A DNA stretch of 64,000 nucleotides from Solidesulfovibrio aerotolerans. Its GTDB lineage: Bacteria > Desulfobacterota > Desulfovibrionia > Desulfovibrionales > Desulfovibrionaceae. The position numbers and the translations under genes are program-made. The notes beneath the pieces were generated by a model, which saw only the letters and a program-made list of their open reading frames with translations, was not told where the DNA came from and ran no database searches. The stretch lies in assembly GCF_009856865.1 (NCBI RefSeq), contig NZ_WVUD01000011.1, positions 42,426 through 106,425 of the forward strand, read 5' to 3'. Below, piece after piece: positions 9,480-19,232 of the stretch. Within the stretch, counting starts at the first letter, position 1. Every line of letters begins with the position of its first letter.

Positions 9480-12400
9480 ATGAGGCCTGTCTTGTCCCGC
9501 ACCCCCTCTCCCCTTGCCGATCTTTTAGCCGGCGCTGATTCCGCCTCGGTCTATAAAAGCGGTCCGGCCACCTTGGCCTTTCTGGCCGTTGCGGCCCTGG
9601 CCCGGGGGCAGTCCGCCGTGGTTGTTGTCCCGGGTATGACGGAACTGACCCGGATTGCCGCCCTGCTCGAACTGCTGGCCCCGCCCTCGCCGGGAACCCT
9701 GTGGGGCGCGCCCTATGCCACCTTGCCATCCTATGCGCCCGGTCGCCCCAGCGGCGCGTTCTGGGCCAGACGCATGGCCTTTTTGGCCTTTGCCGCCATG
9801 GGGCGCGGGCCTCGGGTGCTGCTCGTCACGGCGGATAACCTGCTCCCCAAGTGGCCGCCCCAGCGCGCCTTGGAAGGCAACATCCTAAACGTGGCCCTGG
9901 GCGAGGAACTGCCCCGGGATCTCATTGCCGAACAGGCCGTCCTGTGGGGCTACAAGCGTTCGCCCATGGTCACCAACCCTGGCGAATTCGCCCTGCGCGG
10001 CGACATTTTAGACATCTTTCCGCCGGGCTACGACAGCCCGCTGCGCCTGGAATTTTTTGGCGATACGGTGGAGGCGATACGCCGCTTCGACGCCGGCAGC
10101 CAGCGCTCCCTGGCGGAATTAAACGAAGCCGCCTTGCTGCCGGCCGCCCCGGCGGTCCTCTCCGACACCTTCATGGATGAGGCCCGCGCCCTGTGGACCA
10201 CCATCGCCGGCACGGGCGAACTGCACCGGACCGCCAAGCAGCATCTGGAAACCTGCCTGGAAACCCGCGACGGCGGCATCTGGCCCGGACTTTTCTATGA
10301 AAAACCGGTGGAGCTTTCCGCCTGGTTTCCCGAAGACGCCGCCTACCTCGTGAGCGATCCCACCAAGGTCAAGGAACGCCTGGAAGAGGCCGAACACGCC
10401 TGGCGGCGGTTTTTCGAGGCCGAAACCAAGGAACGCGGTCATCCCTGGCCCACGTCCCGGGTGCTGTGGCCCGAGAACATGGCGCGCAAATCCCTGGTGG
10501 CCGGCCGGCGCATCCTCTTTGAAGATCTGGTCATGGGCCGGGGGCGGCATGGGCCGGATCTGCCGGAAAAGGTCGTGGAGCACTTTGGCGACATCTTCTG
10601 GAAGCCGGGGTCGGACAAACGGCCCTGGACCACGCTGGTGGCGTCGCTCAAAGACTGGAACCGCCAGGGCCAGACCATCCTGTCCTTTCATGGCGAGCGC
10701 TCGCGTAAGAAATTTCTCCAGATGATCGAGCCTGAGGGGCTGGCCTTTCGCACCAGCTATGCCCCTGGAGAGACAGGACTTTTCGCGCTCATCTCGACGC
10801 TGCGCCACGGCATGGAACTGTCCTGGCGCGACACCCGCATCCTGGCCGAGGATATCCTGCATCCCGAATCGGCCAAGGCTGGAGGCGAGCGGGGCCGTGA
10901 CAAGGATTTCAAGGGGCTGGCCTCTTTTGACGACATCCGCCCAGGCGATCTGATCGTACACCGCGACTACGGCGTGGCCACCTTCGAGGGCCTGACACGC
11001 ATGACCGTGGACGCCACCGGCGGGGATTATCTGCTGCTGGTCTTTGCCGACGAGGACAAGCTCTATCTGCCAGCCGACCGGCTCGGCCTGCTCCAGCGCT
11101 ACAAAGGCCCGGAAGGCATCTCGCCGCCGCTGGACCGTCTGGGCGGAGCGCGCTGGAAGTCGATTCGCGAGCGGGCCAAAAAGGCCATCGAGCGCATCGC
11201 CGCCGATCTGGTCGAGATGTACGCCTACCGGCAGGTGGCCAAGGGCTATGCCTACGGCCCCACCAACGAGCTGTACCTGGAATTTGAGGCCACTTTCGGT
11301 TTCGAGGAGACCCCGGACCAGGAGCGGGCGATTAACGAGGTGCTGGCCGACATGGAGCGGCCTGAACCCATGGATCGCCTCGTGTGCGGCGATGTGGGCT
11401 TTGGCAAGACCGAGGTGGCTTTGCGCGCCGCTTTTCGGGCTGTCCTTGACGGCAAGCAGGTGGCCATGCTCTGTCCGACCACGGTCTTGGCCGAGCAGCA
11501 CTACCAGAATTTTGCCGCCCGGCTGGAAGGCTTTCCGGTGCGTGTGGAGATGCTGTCGCGCTTTGTTTCGCCCAAACGCCGCAAAGTGGTGCTGGAATCC
11601 GTGGCCCGGGGCCAGGTGGACATCCTGATCGGCACCCACCGCATCCTGTCCTCTGACGTGACCATCCCCAACATCGGTCTGCTGATTCTCGACGAGGAAC
11701 AGCGCTTTGGCGTCAAGCACAAGGAACGCCTCAAGGCCTTTAAAAAGAACATCGACGCCCTGACGCTGACAGCCACGCCCATTCCGCGCACCCTGCAACT
11801 GTCGCTGTCCGGCGTGCGCGGGCTGTCGGTCATCGAAACCCCGCCCGTGGATCGCAAAACCGTGGAAACGGCTCTGGTCGAGCGCGACGAAGGCTTTTTG
11901 CGCGAAGTCATAAAGCGCGAACTGGAGCGCCAGGGACAGGTCTTTTGGGTGCACAACCGCGTGCAGGGGCTGGAGGATGTGACCGCTTACGTCAAGACCC
12001 TGGCCCCGGGGGCCAAGGTGGCCATGGCCCACGGCCAGATGTCGGAAACCGCCCTGGAAGAGGCCATGCACGGCTTCTGGCACGGCGAAACCGACATCCT
12101 GGTGTGCACCTCCATTATCGAATCCGGCCTGGATTTTCCTCGCGCCAATACGCTTATCGTCGATAACGCCCACATGTTTGGCCTGGGCCAACTCTACCAG
12201 TTGCGCGGCCGGGTGGGCCGTTCGCCCCGGCAGGCCTTTGCCTATTTCGTGGTGCCAAGCATCGAAAAGGTGCCGGAACTGGCCCGAAAGCGCCTGCGCG
12301 TCATTCTCGATATGGACTATCTCGGGGCCGGCTTCCAGGTGGCCATGGAAGATCTGCGCCTGCGCGGGGCCGGTAACATCCTGGGCGAGGCCCAGTCCGG

Positions 12401-12941
12401 CCATATCGCCCGCATTGGCCTGGACATGTTCCTGGAGATGCTCTCCGAAGAAGTGCGGCGCCTGAAGGGCGAACCCATCAAGGAGCACACCGAACCGGAA
12501 CTGACCCTGGCCCTGCCTGCCCGCATCCCGGAGCGCTACGTGCCCGAGGCTTCGGACCGGCTGCGCCTGTACAAGGCCCTGTCCACGGCCCGTTCCGAGG
12601 AAGGGCTGGCCGAACTGGCGGCCGAGATGCGCGACCGGTTCGGGCCGCCGCCGCCGGAGGTGGACAATTTCCGGGCCGTTTTGGGTTTAAAGCAGGTGCT
12701 GGCCCGGTTGGGCGTGGCCAGGGCCGAGATTGCCCCGACCAAGCTCACTGTTTCCTTTGAGGGCGAAGGGGCGGCGGTCGAACCCCAGCGGCTGGTGGAT
12801 TTTGTGGGCACGCATCAGGGCGCGCGCCTGCTGCCGCCGGGAAAGATCGTCCTGCCGGTGGATCAGACCCTGCCCTTGCCCGAGGCGCTATCGATTTGGG
12901 CCAGGGAACTGGCCGGGCTTGGCGAGGCAGGGACTCCGTGA
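9480..12941 (+). CDS. mfd: Transcription-repair coupling factor Mfd
   Basis: A 1153-aa Mfd, matching the usual ~1150 aa. It has an N-terminal UvrB-like damage module, a CarD-like RNA-polymerase interaction domain beginning near IRPGDLIVHRDYGVATFEGL, and a superfamily-2 translocase with Walker A GDVGFGKTE (about residue 636) and Walker B DEEQRFG (about 737). A C-terminal D7/TRCF domain follows. Mfd removes stalled RNA polymerase and recruits UvrA. I chose ATG 9480; the open frame extends to 9402 but that segment is not Mfd-like. Its stop overlaps the next gene's GTG (GTGA), so it heads an operon with three envelope genes. Confidence 0.96.
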   Translation: MRPVLSRTPSPLADLLAGADSASVYKSGPATLAFLAVAALARGQSAVVVVPGMTELTRIAALLELLAPPSPGTLWGAPYATLPSYAPGRPSGAFWARRMAFLAFAAMGRGPRVLLVTADNLLPKWPPQRALEGNILNVALGEELPRDLIAEQAVLWGYKRSPMVTNPGEFALRGDILDIFPPGYDSPLRLEFFGDTVEAIRRFDAGSQRSLAELNEAALLPAAPAVLSDTFMDEARALWTTIAGTGELHRTAKQHLETCLETRDGGIWPGLFYEKPVELSAWFPEDAAYLVSDPTKVKERLEEAEHAWRRFFEAETKERGHPWPTSRVLWPENMARKSLVAGRRILFEDLVMGRGRHGPDLPEKVVEHFGDIFWKPGSDKRPWTTLVASLKDWNRQGQTILSFHGERSRKKFLQMIEPEGLAFRTSYAPGETGLFALISTLRHGMELSWRDTRILAEDILHPESAKAGGERGRDKDFKGLASFDDIRPGDLIVHRDYGVATFEGLTRMTVDATGGDYLLLVFADEDKLYLPADRLGLLQRYKGPEGISPPLDRLGGARWKSIRERAKKAIERIAADLVEMYAYRQVAKGYAYGPTNELYLEFEATFGFEETPDQERAINEVLADMERPEPMDRLVCGDVGFGKTEVALRAAFRAVLDGKQVAMLCPTTVLAEQHYQNFAARLEGFPVRVEMLSRFVSPKRRKVVLESVARGQVDILIGTHRILSSDVTIPNIGLLILDEEQRFGVKHKERLKAFKKNIDALTLTATPIPRTLQLSLSGVRGLSVIETPPVDRKTVETALVERDEGFLREVIKRELERQGQVFWVHNRVQGLEDVTAYVKTLAPGAKVAMAHGQMSETALEEAMHGFWHGETDILVCTSIIESGLDFPRANTLIVDNAHMFGLGQLYQLRGRVGRSPRQAFAYFVVPSIEKVPELARKRLRVILDMDYLGAGFQVAMEDLRLRGAGNILGEAQSGHIARIGLDMFLEMLSEEVRRLKGEPIKEHTEPELTLALPARIPERYVPEASDRLRLYKALSTARSEEGLAELAAEMRDRFGPPPPEVDNFRAVLGLKQVLARLGVARAEIAPTKLTVSFEGEGAAVEPQRLVDFVGTHQGARLLPPGKIVLPVDQTLPLPEALSIWARELAGLGEAGTP

Positions 12942-14686
12942 GGGCTGTGCTTGGCCGGTTGCTGCGGGGTGGGGCGGGCTGTTGCCTGCTCGCGGCCTGT
13001 CTGCTGGCCGGCTGTCTGGGGGAGAACCCCGAGGAGTCGGGGGTGGTGGCCGTGGTCAACGGCGCACCGATCCGTCTGGCTGCCCTGGAGGCCCGGCATG
13101 AGGTCGGCCGTCTGGGCATGCCCGCGTTTGAGAATCCGGCGGTTGAGGAACTGCGGACCGAATACGGCGCAACCCTGGCCGATCTGATTGTGTCCCGGCT
13201 GGTGGCCCAGGAGCTGGCCCGGCGCAAACTGTCCCCGACGTCCCGGGAACTGGTCGAGGCCGAGGAGGCTGTGCGGGCCGATTATCCGGGCGACGCCTTC
13301 GAGCGCCTGCTCCTTGAGGAACACCTCGATCTGGCCCGCTGGCGGGCCATGCTGGCTGATCGGCTGGCCCAGGAAAAATTTACGCGGGAGGTGCTGCGCC
13401 CCACGCTCCGGGTGGGGGTTTCCGAAGCGGCCACCTATTACAAAGAACATATCAATACCTTCACCAGACCGGCCTCGGTCCGGGTTCTGGTTGTTTCGGG
13501 GCGCGACGCGGATGCGGTCAAGGCGCTTCTCGCCAAGGCCCGCAAATTGGGCCAGGGGGAGGAGGCGGGGGCGGGCATCGCCCAGGCCGTGCTGCCCGAA
13601 GCCGGCCTCCCCGCCGCCTGGCGCGACGCCCTTAAGGGCCTTAAGCCCGGCGAGGCCACCCCGCCCTTGCCCTCGGGCCGGGAGCAGATCGGGCTGGTCC
13701 TTCTCGAGCGCCTGCCGTCTGCCGTCCTTGATCCGGCCAAGGCCTACGCCCGGGTCGAAGCCCTGCTGGCCGAGGAAAAGCTGACCAAGGCGTTTGCGGC
13801 CTGGCTGGCCGAGGCGCTGGCCGCAGCGCATATCAGCATCAACCGCCAGCTTCTGGCCGAGGGGAAGTCGCCGGAGACAGGGCCGGCGTCCCCATCGGCC
13901 CAGGCCGGCAGGCAGCCGGAGCAGACGGAAATCGAGACTGCCCGGGCCGAGGATGCGGCGCGGGCCTATGTGGCTGCACAGGCCCAAAAGACCCTGGCCG
14001 ACAAGCGGGAAGCCGCTGCCGCAGTGCCGGTGGCGTCGGGGCAGACGGTGAGCCCGGCCGCCGTCCCCCTGTCGCCTGGGCCGACCGGAGCTGGCGGAGC
14101 GGGCCTGCCTGTCGTGGCCGGGGAGACGATACCTGCCGCCGAGCCTGCTGCCGCCCCCGGACAGCCGGAGCAGGGGGCCGAAGCCGCGCCGCCCCCGGAC
14201 CTGACCCCGGCCGCGCCGCCGGTTTCGGCCGATTTGGCCCCTGTTGCCATTGCTACTCCGGCCGTGCCACCGGTTTTGGCCGAACCGTCCCATGCCGCCA
14301 CCCCTGGGGCGACAGCGCCCGCCACCGCGCCGTCCGGCCTTGGTGCTCCCGTGCCACCGGCTGCCTCGCCGTCGCATGATGCAGCGGTGGTTGCCGCCGC
14401 CGGTGATGCGCCGGCCTCCCTGCCGGCACCGCCCCAGGCGCTCCAGGCCCCGGCCGGCGGCGAAGTGGAGTTTGTTGCGGTCAAGGCCAGCTGGATTCTC
14501 TACATCGTGGATGAGGGCCAGGAGGAACGGGTCTATCTCAAACCGGGAAAACCCCAGCGCATCGCTTATAGCCGACGGCTGGTCGTGCGGCTTGGCAGCC
14601 CAAGCGAAGTGACCTACCGCGCCGGCGGCCGCGAGGCCACCGTGGAAGTCGGGAGGAAAGAAAGCCGGGTGCTTGAATTTCCCTGA
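12938..14686 (+). CDS. SurA-like lipoprotein with RodZ-like C-terminal domain
   Basis: A 582-aa lipoprotein starting at GTG 12938 (GTGA overlap with mfd). The lipobox LLAGC places the acylated Cys at residue 26. Residues ~35-300 resemble the SurA/PpiC foldase family (VVAVVNGAPIRLAALE, then a helical chaperone-like region and a degenerate rotamase-like segment). A long Ala/Pro-rich linker (~310-500) follows. The final ~75 residues, from EVEFVAVKASWILYIV to the terminal FP, match the last domain of the RodZ-like protein encoded at 15945-17426 (YVKKG/YLKPG, KLGNPS/RLGSPS, FP end). Probably an outer- or inner-membrane anchored periplasmic foldase; the fusion is unusual. Confidence 0.78.
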   Translation: MRAVLGRLLRGGAGCCLLAACLLAGCLGENPEESGVVAVVNGAPIRLAALEARHEVGRLGMPAFENPAVEELRTEYGATLADLIVSRLVAQELARRKLSPTSRELVEAEEAVRADYPGDAFERLLLEEHLDLARWRAMLADRLAQEKFTREVLRPTLRVGVSEAATYYKEHINTFTRPASVRVLVVSGRDADAVKALLAKARKLGQGEEAGAGIAQAVLPEAGLPAAWRDALKGLKPGEATPPLPSGREQIGLVLLERLPSAVLDPAKAYARVEALLAEEKLTKAFAAWLAEALAAAHISINRQLLAEGKSPETGPASPSAQAGRQPEQTEIETARAEDAARAYVAAQAQKTLADKREAAAAVPVASGQTVSPAAVPLSPGPTGAGGAGLPVVAGETIPAAEPAAAPGQPEQGAEAAPPPDLTPAAPPVSADLAPVAIATPAVPPVLAEPSHAATPGATAPATAPSGLGAPVPPAASPSHDAAVVAAAGDAPASLPAPPQALQAPAGGEVEFVAVKASWILYIVDEGQEERVYLKPGKPQRIAYSRRLVVRLGSPSEVTYRAGGREATVEVGRKESRVLEFP

Positions 14687-14863
14687 GCACGGGCAGCCAG
14701 GCATCGGTGGGCACGATTGCCTGGGGTGGCAAAAACGTTTATAGGCCCCAAAAGCGTGGTTGCGCCGGCCTGGGAGTGAGGACGCCGCAGCTTTGCTGAC
14801 GTAACCGGGGCAGTGCCGGACGGGCGCGGTGTGTCTCTTGCACGCGGCCGACGCCGCCTCACC

Positions 14864-15871
14864 ATGGAGGATACTTTGCCGCGACTGCCAAAAATTTTCT
14901 GTATACTCGGATTGCTGGCCGCATTGGCTGCCCCGGCTGGTGCCGCCGAACTGGTGGATCGGGTGGTGGCGGTTGTCAATGGCAAGCTCATCACCTTGTT
15001 TGACGTCAACACCAAGGTCGTCGATGTCGTCCAGCGCACGCAAGGTGTCGCGCTAAAGCCTGGCGATCCCCGGGTGGATGAGTTGCGGCGTCAGATGCTC
15101 GACAGCATGATCACTGAGATGCTCATCGAAGACGAAGCGGCAAGGATGAAGATTAACGTATCGGAAACTGAAATTGATACGCAGATTGATGAACTTAAAA
15201 AGAAGAACTCGCTTTCCCAGCAACAGCTCGTGGCCGAGTTGGCCAAGGAAGGGTTGACGCTTAAGCAGTTCCGCCAACGCATGCGTGACGACAGCATGCG
15301 TAAGCGTCTTCTTGGCTTCATGGTTCACCGCAAGGTGTTGGTCACTGAAGACGAAATCCGTGACTATTACGAAAAAAACAGGGGCAATCTCCCGACGGCC
15401 AAGTCTCTCCTTGGCCCGAAAGTGACGGGAACTATCGGCTTTATCATGGTCCCTTCCAAAAAGCAGGCCGATGAACTGCGGGCCAAAATCAATTCCGGGG
15501 GCATGAGCTTCGCCGATGCCGCCAAAAAGTTTTCCATCGGTCCCGGCCGCGACCAGGGCGGCGATCTGGGCGACGTGCAGGCCAAGGATCTGGCCGCCCC
15601 TTTGCGCGATGCCCTGAAAGCGGCTCCGGCCGGACAGGTCAGCGAACCGGTGATGCTTGACGGCAAGGCCGTGCTGCTCATGCAGCGCTCGGACAAGGCC
15701 GCCCCGGCGCAGCCTGCCCCGGCACCTGTTGCCGCCGCGCCTGCCGGCGGTTCCTACGAGGGTGCCCGGGAGCAGATTCAGGAATTGCTGTACAAGCAGA
15801 AGTTCGACAAGATCTTTCAGGAATACATCGAGAATCTGCGGTCCAAGGCTGTGATCGAGGTCAAGCTGTAG
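14864..15871 (+). CDS. SurA-like periplasmic peptidyl-prolyl isomerase
   Basis: A 335-aa exported chaperone. The signal peptide ends near PAGAA (about residue 28), directly followed by the SurA N-terminal motif ELVDRVVAVVNGKLITLFDV. A helical chaperone core spans ~40-180. One PpiC-type parvulin domain spans ~190-285, with MSFADAAKKFSIGPGRDQGG and GDLGDVQ. SurA has two parvulin domains; this protein has one, so SurA-like is safer than surA. It helps outer-membrane proteins fold in the periplasm. The ATG at 14864 is the first before a normal signal peptide. The rodZ-like gene follows 73 nt later. Confidence 0.87.
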   Translation: MEDTLPRLPKIFCILGLLAALAAPAGAAELVDRVVAVVNGKLITLFDVNTKVVDVVQRTQGVALKPGDPRVDELRRQMLDSMITEMLIEDEAARMKINVSETEIDTQIDELKKKNSLSQQQLVAELAKEGLTLKQFRQRMRDDSMRKRLLGFMVHRKVLVTEDEIRDYYEKNRGNLPTAKSLLGPKVTGTIGFIMVPSKKQADELRAKINSGGMSFADAAKKFSIGPGRDQGGDLGDVQAKDLAAPLRDALKAAPAGQVSEPVMLDGKAVLLMQRSDKAAPAQPAPAPVAAAPAGGSYEGAREQIQELLYKQKFDKIFQEYIENLRSKAVIEVKL

Positions 15872-15944
15872 CGCGCTTGTGATCGATCCGGCTGTCCGGG
15901 GGACCTCCCGCTCCCGGCGTGGCGGGCACAGAGGAGTTTTTTAT

Positions 15945-17426
15945 ATGGATTTGCGTGAGATAGGGACGATACTGCGCGAGGAACGGGAGCGACAGGGTTT
16001 GTCCCTCGATACGGTGTCGGACAGGATCAAGGTATCGCGATCCTGTCTTGCCGCCATCGAGGAAGGCAACGAAAAAACGTTGCCCCATCCGGTGTATGCG
16101 AAGGGATTCATTAAAAATTACGCCAAACTGCTTGGCGTTGACCAGGCTGAATTTAATGCCGGGCTGTCCACTGTCTATCAGACCGAAGAGACGCATTTTC
16201 GCGAGATCTCGTTGGTTTCCGACATCCCGGACGACGATTGCGGCTGCTCCGTGCCAACGTCCGCGCCGCGTCCGCCCTTCAAACTGATCGCTCTGGTCGG
16301 GGGCGGCCTGCTGCTCCTGCTTGGGCTGGGTTGGTTTGTCGTGGCCCATGTTTTTTCAGGCCCCGACGACCAGACTCCGGCATCGGCAACCCCGCCAGCC
16401 GGGGATCTGGCTGGCCCGGTTGCCGGGAAATCAGCCCCCGCCACCGCGCCTGTTGCGCCGACCCCGGTCGTTTCGGCTCCTGCGCCGGTCGTGCCTGCCC
16501 CTGCGCCGGTCGTTTCGGCTCCCGCGCCGGTTGTCCCGGCCCCTGCGCCAGTAGCCGTCGTCCCGGTCGTTCCCGTCGCCCCGGCCCCTGTTGCCGAGCC
16601 GGCCAAGTCCGGTGCCGACGCCACCCCGCGCCCCGGCCTTACCCCCGAAGACCGGGCTACCCAGGACATTGCCGTCAGTGGCCCGGCCGCTGCGGTCCCG
16701 GCTGTGCCGTCTGCCCCGGACAACGTCCCGGCTCCGACGGCTCCGTCGGCCAAGAGCTTTACTGTCGGCGAGACCGGCCCTCATACCGTCGTCATTGCGG
16801 CCAATGAGCGCTGCTGGCTGCAGGCCGGGGCCGACGGCGGTTCCATGCACGAATCCATGTTGGAAAAAGGTGATACCTTCACCGGCCGGTTCACCGACTA
16901 TCTCCTGGTGCGCCTGGGCAACGCCGGCGCGGTGGAGATTCATTTCGACAACAAGCTGTATCCGCTTCAGGCCGGCAAAGGTGCCGTCAAGACGCTCAAG
17001 TTCGTGGCCAAAAAGACCGAAGGTGAGCCGGCCAAGCCGGCTGCCGGGACCGCACCGGCTGCGGGCAGCCCGCAGCCAAGTGTGCCTGTCACACCGGGTG
17101 CGCCGGGCGCGTCGGTCGCGCCAAGTGCGCCGGGCGCGAGCGCAGCGGCACCGGCGGTTGCGGCGGCTCCGGCTGTCGCCGAGGGAACGCCGGGCGGCAA
17201 GGAAGTGGAAATTTACGGCCAGGACGGCAGTTGGGTCATTGTCAGCCCGGATAAGGCCCCGTCCAAGGAAATCTACGTCAAAAAGGGCCAGCGCATCAGC
17301 ATCCCCTTTGGCGAGAAAATCGAGATCAAACTCGGCAATCCGAGCAGTGTGGTCTTTCGCTACGACGGCAAGGAGACGCCCGTGAATACCGAAAAGGGCG
17401 GCGTCAAAACCATGCGTTTCCCCTGA
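15945..17426 (+). CDS. RodZ-like HTH membrane protein with two C-terminal domains
   Basis: A 493-aa bitopic protein. Residues ~5-70 form a RodZ-type HTH_25 domain (LREERERQGLSLDTVSDRIK, then VYAKGFIKNYAKLLG). One transmembrane helix lies at ~113-136. A Pro/Ala/Val linker includes four 21-nt coding repeats. Two DUF4115-like periplasmic domains follow, at ~265-345 and ~420-493, where RodZ normally has one. RodZ links MreB to the elongation machinery and so sets cell shape. AGAGGAG precedes the ATG. The second domain is closely related to the tail of the lipoprotein encoded at 12938-14686. Confidence 0.82.
   Translation: MDLREIGTILREERERQGLSLDTVSDRIKVSRSCLAAIEEGNEKTLPHPVYAKGFIKNYAKLLGVDQAEFNAGLSTVYQTEETHFREISLVSDIPDDDCGCSVPTSAPRPPFKLIALVGGGLLLLLGLGWFVVAHVFSGPDDQTPASATPPAGDLAGPVAGKSAPATAPVAPTPVVSAPAPVVPAPAPVVSAPAPVVPAPAPVAVVPVVPVAPAPVAEPAKSGADATPRPGLTPEDRATQDIAVSGPAAAVPAVPSAPDNVPAPTAPSAKSFTVGETGPHTVVIAANERCWLQAGADGGSMHESMLEKGDTFTGRFTDYLLVRLGNAGAVEIHFDNKLYPLQAGKGAVKTLKFVAKKTEGEPAKPAAGTAPAAGSPQPSVPVTPGAPGASVAPSAPGASAAAPAVAAAPAVAEGTPGGKEVEIYGQDGSWVIVSPDKAPSKEIYVKKGQRISIPFGEKIEIKLGNPSSVVFRYDGKETPVNTEKGGVKTMRFP
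16464..16547 (+). repeat. Four in-frame 21-bp tandem repeats in the RodZ-like gene
   Basis: Four consecutive 21-nt units, each beginning CCGGT and ending GCG, encode a PVV-(S/P)-A-PA-type heptapeptide in the periplasmic linker. The units alternate between a Ser-Ala and a Pro-Ala version. Being in frame, copy-number change would alter linker length without breaking the protein. Confidence 0.85.
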
Positions 17427-17512
17427 GGCGACCGGCGGGTGCGCGAGGTGTCTTTACCCGGCGCGCCTGGAAACGTCGGACGAGCCAATGGTGTGAGGGG
17501 GCGGCAAACGGC

Positions 17513-18262
17513 ATGGAATTTTGCGAACAGGCACTGGTACTTGCCGTACGGCGATTTCGGGAGATCGATGCCTGGGTACGGCTGCTTTCGCCGGTGCGCG
17601 GCGTCTATACTGCCTTTGCCTTTGGCGGCATGAAAAGCCGCCGCCGGTTCCTGGGCTGTCTTGACCCCCTTAACCATGTCCAGTTCAAGGTGCGCCGGTC
17701 CGGCTACCGGTCCTATCACTGCCTGACCGAAGGCCGGCTTCTGGATTCGCCGCGGCAATTGCGCACCCATCCCCAGCGTCTGGGCATGGCGGTCAATTGC
17801 TTGAAATTTTTTGAGGCTGTGCCTATCCCGGCCCACAGCGCGGCCGAGGCCTACGCGCTTTTGCGCGAGCTTTTGGCCGCCCTGGATGCGGCCGAGGCTC
17901 CGTCGTCGCTGGTGCCGCTGCTGTTTCGGGCCAGGATGACGTTTGTGCACGGCATGTTGCCCGTGTGCGGCCACTGCGCCGCCTGCGGCAGGGCCCTTGG
18001 GGATAACGGGGCCGTGTGCCATGTCGAGGAAGGCAAAATTTTGTGCCCGGCCTGCCGCAGTGCCGCAAGCGGCGGCGTGCGCCTGCCGCTGTCCAGCGGG
18101 GCGCTGTCGCTGCTGGAGACTGCCGTCGCCCAGAGCCCGGACTGCTGGGCGCTCTGCCGGCCCCAGCCGACGGCGGCCAGGGAGTTTTCCCGGGCGGTCG
18201 ATCTGCTGGTACGCTATCATATGGGCCTGGCCTGGGAGCAGGGCGGGTTTGTGCGGGCCTGA
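17513..18262 (+). CDS. recO: DNA repair protein RecO
   Basis: A 249-aa RecO. It has the N-terminal OB-fold ([20 protein letters not shown]) and the C-terminal zinc module with four cysteines in [11 protein letters not shown] and ILCPACR. With RecF and RecR, RecO loads RecA onto SSB-coated single-stranded DNA at gaps. Length matches the family (about 240 aa). The gene lies between the RodZ-like gene and glyQ; recO next to glyQS is a common deltaproteobacterial order. Confidence 0.93.
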   Translation: MEFCEQALVLAVRRFREIDAWVRLLSPVRGVYTAFAFGGMKSRRRFLGCLDPLNHVQFKVRRSGYRSYHCLTEGRLLDSPRQLRTHPQRLGMAVNCLKFFEAVPIPAHSAAEAYALLRELLAALDAAEAPSSLVPLLFRARMTFVHGMLPVCGHCAACGRALGDNGAVCHVEEGKILCPACRSAASGGVRLPLSSGALSLLETAVAQSPDCWALCRPQPTAAREFSRAVDLLVRYHMGLAWEQGGFVRA

Positions 18263-18347
18263 CGCCGTCGCACCACACACGGCCGTACCTCCAACACCTC
18301 GCCGCGTCCGGCCCGGCTGGCGGCGAAACCTTGAAATCGGAGCGAGC

Positions 18348-19220
18348 ATGTATTTTCAGGATGTCATTTTGACGCTGCAAAACTTCTGGGCCAAATCCGG
18401 TTGCCTCGTGGTCCAGCCCTATGACAGCGAGGTCGGTGCCGGCACGTTTAATCCGGCCACCTTTTTTCGGGTCATCGGTCCCGAGCCGTGGAAGGCCGCC
18501 TATGTCCAGCCTTCCCGCCGTCCCACCGACGGCCGCTACGGCGAAAACCCCAATCGCCTGCAGCACTATTACCAGTTTCAGGTGATCCTCAAACCTTCGC
18601 CGGACAACATCCAGGATCTGTATCTGCAAAGTCTCGCCGCAATAGGACTTTCCGCCTCGGATCACGACGTGCGCTTTGTCGAGGACGACTGGGAATCCCC
18701 CACCCTTGGGGCCTGGGGCCTGGGCTGGGAAGTCTGGGTCGACGGCATGGAGGCCACCCAGTTCACCTATTTCCAGCAGGTGGGCGGCATCGACCTGTCG
18801 CCGGTCTCCGTGGAGATCACCTACGGCCTGGAACGCATTACCATGTATCTGCAGCAGAAGGATTCCGTCTACGATCTGGACTGGAACGAGGATGTGACCT
18901 ACGGCCAGGTGTTTAAGCGCGGCGAGTACGAACATTCGCGCTACAATTTCGAGGAATCCGACGCAGCCATGTTGCTGGCCCATTTCAATGCCTGCGAAAA
19001 GGAATGCAAGCGGTTGTGCGAACTGAGCCTGCCCTGGCCGGCCTATGACTATTGCCTCAAGTGTTCCCACGCCTTTAACATGCTCGAAGCCCGGGGGGCC
19101 ATCTCCATCACCGAACGCACCGGCTACATCGGCCGGGTGCGTAATCTGGCTTCTTCTCTGGCCCGGCTCTATGCCGCCCAGCGTACGGAACTCGGCTATC
19201 CTCTTCTGAATAAAAGCTAA
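18348..19220 (+). CDS. glyQ: Glycyl-tRNA synthetase alpha subunit
   Basis: A 290-aa GlyQ with the canonical start [19 protein letters not shown] and class II motifs including [19 protein letters not shown] and [10 protein letters not shown]. With GlyS it forms the alpha2beta2 enzyme that charges tRNA-Gly. The start at 18348 has GGAG about 6 nt upstream. The open frame extends far upstream but that part is the recO region in another frame. glyS follows after 12 nt, so the pair is co-transcribed. I saw no T-box in the 85-nt upstream gap. Confidence 0.97.
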   Translation: MYFQDVILTLQNFWAKSGCLVVQPYDSEVGAGTFNPATFFRVIGPEPWKAAYVQPSRRPTDGRYGENPNRLQHYYQFQVILKPSPDNIQDLYLQSLAAIGLSASDHDVRFVEDDWESPTLGAWGLGWEVWVDGMEATQFTYFQQVGGIDLSPVSVEITYGLERITMYLQQKDSVYDLDWNEDVTYGQVFKRGEYEHSRYNFEESDAAMLLAHFNACEKECKRLCELSLPWPAYDYCLKCSHAFNMLEARGAISITERTGYIGRVRNLASSLARLYAAQRTELGYPLLNKS

Positions 19221-19232
19221 AGGACGCATGCC

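Noticed and set aside
10119..12488. Long antisense open frame inside mfd
   Set aside because: No recognisable domain, no ribosome site, and mfd on the other strand is unbroken and complete.
18263..18347. T-box or glycine riboswitch before glyQ
   Set aside because: The gap is only 85 nt and lacks a T-box core or the conserved glycine aptamer elements.
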